In this document: positions 56,250-64,000 of the stretch, one piece after another
Position numbering within the stretch: position 1 is the first letter of the stretch
Layout of the letters: each line of letters starts with the position of its first letter
Assembly: GCF_007565055.1 (NCBI RefSeq)
Contig: NC_044557.1
Location: 78,750,595 to 78,814,594, forward strand
Source: Rhinopithecus roxellana
Taxonomy: Eukaryota > Chordata > Mammalia > Primates > Cercopithecidae
DNA length: 64,000 nucleotides
Reading direction: 5' to 3'
Notes under the pieces: generated by a model
Databases searched by the model: none
The model's input: the letters and a program-made list of their open reading frames with translations, nothing else
Told to the model about the DNA's origin: nothing
Translations under genes and position numbers: made by a program

Positions 56250-56713
56250 GTTAAGAGAGGAGACCAGCTTCATATTGTCTTATGCCCAGTTTCTGCTTCC
56301 AAAGAAAGAAGAAGTAAAAACTAAAAGGCAAAAATGAAATTCACAAGCAGACAGCCCAGCGCCACACCCTGGGCCTGGTAGTTAAAGATTGACCCCTGAC
56401 CTAACCGGTTATGTTATCTATAGATTACAGACATTGTATAGAAAAGCACTGTGAAAATCCCTGTCCTGTTCCATTCCATTCTAATTACCAGTGCATGCAG
56501 CCCCCAGTCAGGCACCCTCTGCTTGCTCAATCAATCATGACCCTCTCATGCGGACCACCTTAGAGTTGTGAACCCTTAAAAGGGACAGGAATTGCTCACT
56601 TGTGGAGCTTCATTGTTGGAGACGTAAGTCTTGCCAAAGCTCCCAACCAAGCAAGCCCCTTCCTTCTTTAACTCGGTGTCTGAGGGGTTTTGTCTGCGGC
56701 TTGTCCTGCTACA
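56250..56713 (+). mobile_element. Solo LTR, LTR2/HERV-E-like
   Basis: CCTGGGCCTGGTAGTTAAAG (56368), CTAACCGGTTATGTTATC, CCCTTAAAAGGGACAGG (56573, the TATA-like site) and TCGGTGTCTGAGGGGTTTTG (56673) match the HERV-E/Harlequin-type LTR2 pattern as I remember it. The 3' end is CCTGCTACA at 56713. The 5' end is approximate. Confidence 0.65.
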
Positions 56714-57762
56714 AAGTGACTGATTATATCTATTTAAGATATAATCTTACAAAAATTGTTTTATCATCATTATTATCAGCATTATTTTTGAGTACAGTTT
56801 GTAAACATTGACAAATAAAAGGGAATTGATTAGGAAATACAACTGAATTATTACGGGGCTGCATGACCTACTAAACTTTTTCCAAGCCTAAAATTCTAAG
56901 TTTTTTCCTGTTTTGATATTTTCTTGATTCTCTAAAACATTAATTACATTTTTATTTACCTCTACCTATTAATCATTTCTTTTTCATTTAATAGTAAACC
57001 AGTTTGATATCTTAATGGTGCTTTTTTCATGTTTGGAAAACTGCTTGAACATGAGCAAGCAATTATTTCTGTCTTGCAAAAAGTAGTCACCAACATCAGG
57101 TATTTGGAGAAAGCTAACAGCATCTTTGGATGTCTTCAAGTGTATTAAATTCAATGGGTTTCTGTTATGGCCAAAAGATTTATATTGTATTTCTCATTAA
57201 CCTTGACAACATTGAGTATTGGAAGTTAAATAGTAGGTTATGCCATATAAAATTGTCCATGTTTGATAATGTGATTTAAATGAGAATTTAATAAAACACA
57301 ACTGATTATCATATTAATAATTAAAAATGAAAGATTTGGCTCAAAGAGATTAGGAACTTTCTGTTATCATGTATTTGTTGTGGAGTAATTATTTAAAGCC
57401 AGTTCTATGTGGCTCAAATTTTTTATATAATAACCTAACTTTATTCTTTTCCCATAGTTTCTACTCTACCATTTAGGATTCATTCCTTTCTATACCGCTT
57501 TGTAGAATTTGTTTTATAAAGCAACTATTACTTTAAAAGTTAATTTGAAAAGCCAGCATAGCCACATAACCAAATAACCATCTTTGGGACTTGTTCATCA
57601 GAATCATTTTCAAAGAGTGACTAAATGAACAAGTTTTAAGGGGGAATAGAAGAAGAAAATAAGATATTTGTCAAAAAAAAATACCCTCAATAAGTATTTC
57701 TTTAAGCAAAGACAAATTATTTAAACCTAATATTCTTACTGCCTTTAAGAAAAATCTTCAAC
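56714..57762. other. Unique AT-rich sequence
   Basis: No recognised feature. Confidence 0.45.
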
Positions 57763-57883
57763 CGGTTGTGGTGGCTCATACCTGTAATTCCAGCACTTTG
57801 GGATTTTGAGACAGGAAGATCAGTTGAGACCAGGAGTTTAAAACCACCCTGAGCAACATAATGAGACACCATCTGTATAATTT
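57763..57883 (+). mobile_element. AluJ left part, split by a later Alu
   Basis: CAACCGGTTGTGGTGGCTCA and CCAGCACTTTGGG form the left arm of an old Alu. It resumes at 58199 after an antisense Alu inserted in its middle A-rich region. Confidence 0.82.
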
Positions 57884-58185
57884 CTTTTTTTTTTTTTTTT
57901 TTTTGGAGGTGGAGTCTCGCTCTGTCACCCAGGCTGGAGTGCAGTGCTGTAATCTCGGCTCACTGCAACCTCCGCCTCCTGGGTTCAAGTGATTCTCCTG
58001 CCTCAGCCTCCTGAGTAGCTGGGATCACAGGCATGCACCACCACATCTGGTTAATTTTTGTATTTTTAGTAGAGACGGGGTTTCACCATGTTGTTCAGGC
58101 TGGTCTTTAACTCCTAACCTTGTGATCCAGCCACCTCAGCCTCCCAAAGTGCTGGGATTACAGGCATGAGCCTCCGCACCCGGCC
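57884..58185 (-). mobile_element. AluS-type Alu inside AluJ
   Basis: Antisense Alu with a T-run (57885-57904) and 5' end at CCCGGCC 58185. TCTGTATAATTT (57872-57883) and TCTGTATTATTA (58186-58197) are its duplication. It is full-length. Confidence 0.9.
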
Positions 58186-58198
58186 TCTGTATTATTAT

Positions 58199-58345
58199 TT
58201 TTTTTTTAATAGCCAGGGATGGTAGCATGTGCCTGTAGTCCTAGCTACTCAGAAGGCTGAGGCAGGAGGATTGCTTGTGACCAGAAGTTCGAGGCTGCAA
58301 TGATCTATGATCAATTCCAACATAAGCAAAAGAGTGAAAATATGT
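58199..58345 (+). mobile_element. AluJ right part
   Basis: TAGCCAGGGATGGTAGCATG, CCTAGCTACTCAGAAGGCTG and GAGGCTGCAATGATCTATG complete the split AluJ. Confidence 0.8.
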
Positions 58346-59011
58346 TTTTTTAAAAAGAAAATTTTCAAGGAGGAGTTGATTTTCATGTATCCAAAATCCC
58401 CTTTCTTAATTGCTACTCAGATATCTAGTAGATATCTCAAACTGAACTAGTTCAAATGAGACCTAGACATGCTTTCTTCCTAGATTTTCAATACCAATAA
58501 ATAGCAATACTATTAATCTAGTCAGTTTCTTACAGTGTAACCAGAATTATTATAAATAGAAATAATTGTCAGATTTTGTCACTTGATATAAAAGCCGGGT
58601 AATTCAGATGCTAAAGAAAGGCAGAAACCACAAACAGTCTATGACGAAACAATCATGTATACAACTAGAAAAATGTAACAAAGAATGGGTTCACACCTCA
58701 GACTTGGGAAGAGTCCTGCCATTTTCTATAATGTGACATCGTGTGTGGGCTCATTTCACATGTAGAGCCCTACACATGTCAGGCAGTTGAGCAGAAAACA
58801 GCCTGGGAATGTAGGATGACTCTTCAACAGGGTTATTATCTGTGGGGGCTCTCATGGCTGTCTGTTATATGATAGATCTGCCTTCATATAAATGTCTACA
58901 ATCTTTAAAAATTGCTAAATGTGTGGGATAGACTTATTTAAAAAAAAAAATACAGTCTGCGTTTTTAAACAAAAGCATATTTTTTCTTCATTTTATGTGT
59001 AATGAGTTCGA
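58346..59011. other. Mostly unique sequence
   Basis: Text near 58420-58465 (AGATATCTAGTAGATATCTC, AAACTGAACTAGTTC) hints at an L2 fragment. Nothing else recognised. Confidence 0.35.
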
Positions 59012-59023
59012 AACTATAAAATG

Positions 59024-59159
59024 GGCTGGCGCAGTGGCTCACATCTATAATCCCAGCACTTTGGGAGGCCAGAGTGAGTGGATCACTTGAGGTCAGGAGT
59101 TCGAGACCAGCCTGGGGAACATGGTGAAACCCCATGTCTGCTAAAAATACGCAAATTAG
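59024..59159 (+). mobile_element. Alu (outer) left arm, with TSD
   Basis: GGCTGGCGCAGTGGCTCACA starts the Alu. The target duplication AACTATAAAATG lies at 59012-59023 and 59629-59640. It is interrupted after GCAAATTAG by another Alu. Confidence 0.9.
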
Positions 59160-59453
59160 ACCAGGCACAGAGGCTCGTGCCTGTAATCTCGGCATTATGG
59201 GAGGCCGAGGTGGGTAGGTCAAGAGATCGAGACATTTTGGCCAACATGGTAAAATCCCATCTCTACTAAAAATACAAAAATTAGCTGGGCATGGTGGTGT
59301 GTGCCTGTAGTCACAGGTGCTTGGGAGGCTGAGGCAGGAGAAGTACTTGAACCTGGGAGGTGGAGGTTGCAATGATCCAAGATCATGCCATTGCACTCTA
59401 GCCTGGTGACACAGCGAGACTCCGTCTCAAAAAAAGAAAGAAAAATAAATAAT
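59160..59453 (+). mobile_element. Alu (inner), inserted in the linker of the outer Alu
   Basis: ACCAGGCACAGAGGCTCGTG to the A-rich AAAAAAAGAAAGAAAAATAA. AAATTAG/TAATTAG flank it. Same orientation as the outer element, in the A-rich middle region, a frequent Alu target. Confidence 0.85.
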
Positions 59454-59628
59454 TAGCCAGGTGTGGTGGCACACACCTGTAATCCCAGCTACTCAGGAGG
59501 CTGGGGCAGGAGAATCACTTGAACCCAGGAGGTAGAGGTTTCAGTGAGCTGAGATCGAACTGCTGCACTCCAGCCTGGGTAACAGCGCCAGACTCCACCT
59601 CAAAAAATAAATAAATACATACAGAAAT
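59454..59628 (+). mobile_element. Alu (outer) right arm
   Basis: CCAGGTGTGGTGGCACACAC to CCTCAAAAAATAAATAAATAC completes the outer Alu before its TSD. Confidence 0.88.
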
Positions 59629-59797
59629 AACTATAAAATGATACTAAGATATACATTTTTTAATGGAAACCTCATCTTTTCAGATGATAGCCCTTCAAAA
59701 TTTGCAAATATAGGTTCATAACCTTAACTCTCTTACAAATTTAGAATTTCATGTTGATCTTCCTAGCAATATGATTATTACAGAACTTTTGTTTCCC

Positions 59798-59922
59798 TCT
59801 TGCTGCTGCTCTTCTTTCTCTTTTTTCTCCTCCTCTTCCTCCTTCTCCTCCTTCTATTTCCTTTTCTTCTTCTACCTCCTCTTCCTCCTCCTTCTTCCCT
59901 TCCTCCTTCTCCCCCCGCACAT
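59798..59922. repeat. Long pyrimidine tract (CTT/CCT-rich)
   Basis: About 125 bases almost wholly C and T on the plus strand (TTCTCCTCCTTCTATTTCC, CTTCCTCCTCCTTCTTCCC). It could form triplex DNA. Frames through it encode only Ser/Phe/Leu runs. Confidence 0.9.
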
Positions 59923-60039
59923 CCTTTTTACTTTTCCCACTTCTCCAAAATCAATAATGTAACATTTTCAGATAAAATATTTAAGATTCAGAAATTTAAA
60001 TGAGATGCCCAAATCCATACAACTGAAAAATAAATGAAA

Positions 60040-60335
60040 CAATTAAGATTTGGATGGAGCTGGAGGCCATTATCCTTACCAAATAAACACAGGAACAGAA
60101 AACCAAATACCTCGTGTTCTCACAAGTGGGAACTAAATGATAACACATGGACACATAGAGGGGAACAACCCACACTGGAGCCTTTCGGAAGGTGGGGGTG
60201 GGAGGAGGGAGAGGATCAGGAAAAAAAATAGGTGATGAAATAATCTGTACAGCAAACTCCCGTGACACAAGTTCATCTATGTAACAAACCTGTACTGTAC
60301 GCCTAAACTTGTAATAAAAGTTAAAAAAAGCTTTT
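60040..60335 (+). mobile_element. 5'-truncated L1 3' end (L1PB/L1MA type)
   Basis: Starts in the ORF2 end/3'UTR (TTGGATGGAGCTGGAGGCCA) and runs through CTCACAAGTGGGAACTAAATG and AATAATCTGTACAGCAAAC to TAATAAAAGTTAAAAAAAG. It is moderately diverged. Confidence 0.88.
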
Positions 60336-60769
60336 AAACATATTTTTTATTGCACATTTTATGTTCTGTCAATATTATGCATCATGCTCCTGTTTATAAC
60401 TCTGTTAGCAACTAGAAATTATTTTGGCAAAGAAGAATTTAGTTCTCATGTTTTGGAAGAATTCAAGAAAATTGGAATTCACAAGAATAGCAAAAGCTTA
60501 AATGCCTACAAACACTAAATATTATCATTTATACTTTTCTGCAAAAACGTTATTAAGACGATACCAGTGTTAATTTATGCAAGTCTTTTTCCAATGGCAT
60601 TTAAGCTCTCAAGTAAATTTTTTTGGGGGAAGACTATAATCAACCTATGTGAATAAAAAGGCCTACCTCAAAGAGAGATTTATAATATGATAACATGCCA
60701 CCAGGCATAAATTGAGTGAACATTTATCAGTTTAAAAAGTTTGGACTTCTATTCTTAAGTAAAATTAAT
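60336..60769. other. Unique AT-rich sequence
   Basis: No recognised feature. Confidence 0.45.
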
Positions 60770-60885
60770 CTTTTATTGTATATATTTATTGTATTTTTAT
60801 TAGATGTAATACATATTATATATAGTATTTTATTATATATTATATATTTTATTGTATATAATTTATTGTATGTATTTATTTTTAT
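60770..60885. repeat. AT-rich low-complexity sequence
   Basis: TATATTTATTGTATTT and TATTATATATTATAT repeats. Probably part of a decayed L1 3' region that continues after the Alu. Confidence 0.6.
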
Positions 60886-61182
60886 TTTTTGAGACAGAGT
60901 CACTCAGTCACCCAGGTTAGAGCACAGTGGTGCAAACTCCACTCACTGCAACCTCTGCCTCCTGGGTTCAAGTGATTCTCCTGCCTCAGCCTCCCAAGTA
61001 GCTGGGATTACAGGTGCGCACCACCATGATCAACTACTTTTTTTTTTTTTTTTTGTATTTTTTATAGAGACAGGGTTTCGCCATGTTGGGCAAGCTGGTC
61101 TCGAACTCCTGACCTCAAGTGATCTGCCTCTTCGGCCTCCCAAAGTGCTGGGATTATAGGCATGAACCACCATGTCCAGTCT
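60886..61182 (-). mobile_element. Alu, antisense
   Basis: TTTTTTGAGACAGAGTCACT through CCTCAGCCTCCCAAGTAGC to CATGAACCACCATGTCCAG. TATTGTATGTATTT and TATTGTATATATTT flank it as a probable duplication. A T-run lies in its middle linker (61038-61054). Confidence 0.85.
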
Positions 61183-61189
61183 ATTGTAT

Positions 61190-61380
61190 ATATTTAAAAC
61201 AACGTGATACATGATTTGAAATACGTGTACATTGTGGAATGACTAAATCAAGTTAATTAACATATGTATAACCTCATATATTTATTATTTTTGTAATGAG
61301 AACACAATCTATTCTCAGTGGTTTTCAAGTGTAAACAATACATTGTTATCTGTAGTCACCATGTTATACAATAGATTTCC
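61190..61380 (+). repeat. L1MA/L1MB 3'UTR fragment
   Basis: CATTGTGGAATGACTAAATC (61231), AAGTTAATTAACATATG and TGTAGTCACCATGTTATAC fit sense L1MA/L1MB 3'UTR. Confidence 0.65.
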
Positions 61381-61384
61381 TTTT

Positions 61385-61490
61385 TTATATTTTATTTCAT
61401 TTATTTTTTAATTTCAATAGATTTATGGGGAACAGGTGGTCTTTGGTTATATGAATAAGTTCTTTAGCAGTAATTTCTGAGTAAAATTAA
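61385..61490 (-). repeat. L1 3' end fragment, antisense
   Basis: T-rich start, then TTTATGGGGAACAGGTGGTC (61421) and AATAAGTTCTTTAGC, an antisense L1 3' end, strongly truncated. Confidence 0.6.
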
Positions 61491-64000
61491 TCTGAAACAA
61501 CAAATAACATTGCACCATAATAAAATGGTCATTTAAAGTGTTCATTTGAAATGCTTACAAGTGCATTTGAGAATAAAGGCCCTTTAAAAATGTTTTTGAA
61601 ACAGTTTGGAGAAGACAGATATCAGAATTTTGTGTCAATATTTAGAGACATTTTCATAAATAGATACTGTAAAGATTCAAAAGATCATCTGATTATATAA
61701 AACTAATACTTGCAGATTTGCCTATGAAAATGGAGACTTAAAAAGCTTATTTATATAAATAAATGAAGTTCTACCAAATATGAATTACTCACAAATATTA
61801 TCAAATATTTATATTAGATATCTAAATATAGTATATGTTTAGAAACATTATGATACAATATGGTGCTGAACCACAAAATTTAAGATTAGAAGAATCTTCC
61901 AAAGGGCTGTGAGAAAAGATAAACACATTCACCTCTAAATTCAAGGATACATGGATGGCAAAAATGTTCTCCCATTCTGTTTGAAGAAAAAAATAAATTT
62001 ATTCCTAGAAAATTAAATGTATGTGGTATAGAAAAAAAAACAGGATAGAAAAGTGAGTTTGTTTAAATTTTAAAAACTAATAACTTCAAATTCTAAAAAA
62101 TAAAATAAGAAAGTACACATTGAAAATTTCATAGATGTTTCCCAGTGGAAAGAGTAAATAAAAGATTTTAACAATAAATACTTCATTACACCAATGACCA
62201 CTAATATTTCGGAAAATATGAGCTGAGAGTTTGACTAGATTATTCTTGAGTATTCAAAATATTTAAAATTGAATATTTGTGAACTGATTGAATAAAATAT
62301 GTAAAAGTATGTTTCTTCAAATATTTATTCAAATAATTTCTGTTGTGAAATAACATCACGGGCCTCTTGGAAGACATTCTCAGATGTAATTTCTTTATTA
62401 TTTCTTCTTCAATTTACTTTTAATTAAATAATGATTATATTAACTAGTTTTTAAAGGATTAAAACTCTAAAATGTGAAAATACTGCCAACCCTCTTTACT
62501 ACTTTTACCTGAAAATGTAACCACCTTATCATCATGTTCAATGTAACTTTTCAGACATTATCTTATATATTCATGAAAGTGCTTTGAACATGGCTTCCTG
62601 AGTATTTCATTCCTGAACATTTTACACTGTGCAATTCTGTAAAGACGTGTGCATTTTGATTCTATTACGTATCTTTGAATTTTCCAATTATAATTCGAAT
62701 GCTTTATTTTTGATATAATCCCAATCTTAGAAAGTTTAAAAGCTTTGAATTGCTTCCCATTACCCTTGGAATACAATATGAATGTTTATCTGTGACCTGT
62801 AAGGTTCTGCATGAGCTGTCCTTGTTATAAGCTTCAAATAGCCATGGAACATGATTTAACTATGCAGCACTCTATCCTTACTGCATAGCAAAGATCCTGC
62901 TACATGGAATAAATCTAATATATACATTAACTGACTATATGTATGAAATAACTCCATTGTTAAGACTGTATTTTTAATGTGGAAATTCTCATATTTTGAG
63001 AAATAAGGAACATTAAACAAACAGAAATGAAGATATGGTTTAGAAATTTAAATAGAAATGCCATTACAATTACAACTTAGAACAAAAAGCATTTATGATT
63101 CATGAATACTACTTTATTATTAAGACTGTGCTGTCACACTTACATTCTTTTAGTTTCATTGTATAATGGGGACTATTTTGGTTCTTATATTTGTGACAAG
63201 TTGAGGATTAACTATAACAATTGTCATGTTATATTTAGCAATACTACTTTGATATTTTATGTGTCAAAATTGAACTACGAACTGGACTAAAATGTAAATC
63301 TGTAAATACTATAAATTTATAAATCTATAAATACTAAAATCATTTTATGATTTTATGTACATGGGCAACAGCTCAGATAGCTCATATAACAGTTATTCAA
63401 TTAACAGAATATATATAAACTTTATGACTCTATATACACGGGAAAATATTTTCATATATATAGCTTCCATAAATTATTCTCACTTAATAAAAGTGTTTTT
63501 GTGAAATTCAAAATTATGCAATAATTATCTTCCAAAATGTTAATTTTTATATCAGTTACATAGGAAAAATGGTCTGTTTTATGTATGTAAAATATATGCA
63601 TGTATATGTTTGTGTATGTGTATGTGTACTGAAATGGTAACATGGCCTTCAAAGTTTCAACATAAATGTTATATTTACCCATTTGTCATAAAAGTGTTTT
63701 CAAATGCCATAGACGCATACCTTCTATTTTGAAGTTTTAAATCTTGAAAGTCTTCTTTTGTTAAATATTTATCTTTTTCTAAAAGTAAAATAAGTAATTT
63801 TAAAGGGATTTAAGATATTTTATAGTAGTTACCTGAAATGGATAAATCATAAAAATGTTATTTCATATATTTATGGAGAAATTATAACGTGGTGTCTTTA
63901 CCATATACACTGCTCATTATCACTTCTGCCGCAAGAAATAAAATTATTTGGATCTCATTCTAACAGGTTAAGCTAACACTTGGAGTTCTAACCTTGTAGG
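61491..64000. other. Unique AT-rich sequence
   Basis: No gene, RNA or repeat family recognised. A short TATG/TGTG-rich patch lies at 63590-63640. Open frames here (62558-62776, 63102-63290, 63452-63682) look like chance frames in AT-rich DNA. Confidence 0.5.

Noticed and set aside
59771..60003. Ser/Phe/Leu/Pro-rich frames
   Set aside because: They are created by the pyrimidine tract and have no protein character.
1..64000. CRISPR arrays, operons, tRNA genes, riboswitches, replication origins
   Set aside because: I looked for regular repeat-spacer units, tRNA A/B boxes outside Alu and MIR, and bacterial gene spacing, and found none. The window is primate repeat DNA.

Overview
This is primate genomic DNA of ordinary AT-rich, repeat-dense, intergenic or intronic character. 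I see no functional host gene, no bacterial-style operon and no CRISPR array. Two young Alu elements (6104-6413 and 10001-10319, minus strand) carry diagnostic bases that I associate with the AluYR subfamilies of Old World monkeys, and the two full-length L1 elements look like a cercopithecid L1PA5-derived lineage. I therefore infer a macaque, baboon or related monkey rather than human. This is inferred from recalled subfamily bases, not from a search.

Layout. 1-2230: old antisense L1. 3330-8775: one long, very old antisense L1M/L1ME element, broken by four later insertions (an L1 3' end, an AluYR, an LTR-like element and an L1 3'UTR piece). 8780-14230: mostly unique DNA with a second AluYR, MIRs, an L2 piece and an L1MA/L1PB 3' end. 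14231-16551: a plus-strand MaLR (MST/THE1-type) provirus carrying an AluY. 16888-16926: a tiny 5S rRNA fragment flanked by direct repeats. 20365-21072: an intron-less minus-strand copy of the 3' part of NDUFAF7. 21727-27977: full-length L1 copy A, with a 15-bp target-site duplication (TSD) and a probable short 3' transduction. 28000-32600: unique. 32725-34745: a decayed Tigger DNA transposon. 37885-41200: an ancient antisense L2 broken by later insertions, including a (TTTTA)n microsatellite. 42509-53468: an ERV9/LTR12-type gammaretrovirus-like provirus on the minus strand, cut in two by full-length L1 copy B (44809-50989). 53933-56713: two LTR relics. 57760-61490: nested Alus and L1 3' ends. 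61500-64000: AT-rich unique sequence.

Nothing here forms a cooperating gene set. The structure is layers of insertion. The most complete coding sequence is ORF1 of L1 copy B (338 codons, uninterrupted). Its ORF2 keeps an intact-looking endonuclease domain but is broken by frameshifts and stops. L1 copy A is broken in both ORFs and has lost a catalytic endonuclease residue. The ERV keeps parts of gag, protease, RNase H and the transmembrane part of env. It has lost the R/U5 part of its 5' LTR, the polymerase core and most of integrase and surface env. I found no convincing new biological system. The most informative details are the insertion junctions: the 3' transduction candidate, the tailless 5S insert, L1-antisense open frames running into flanking DNA, and the CCAAT-rich LTR12 repeats.
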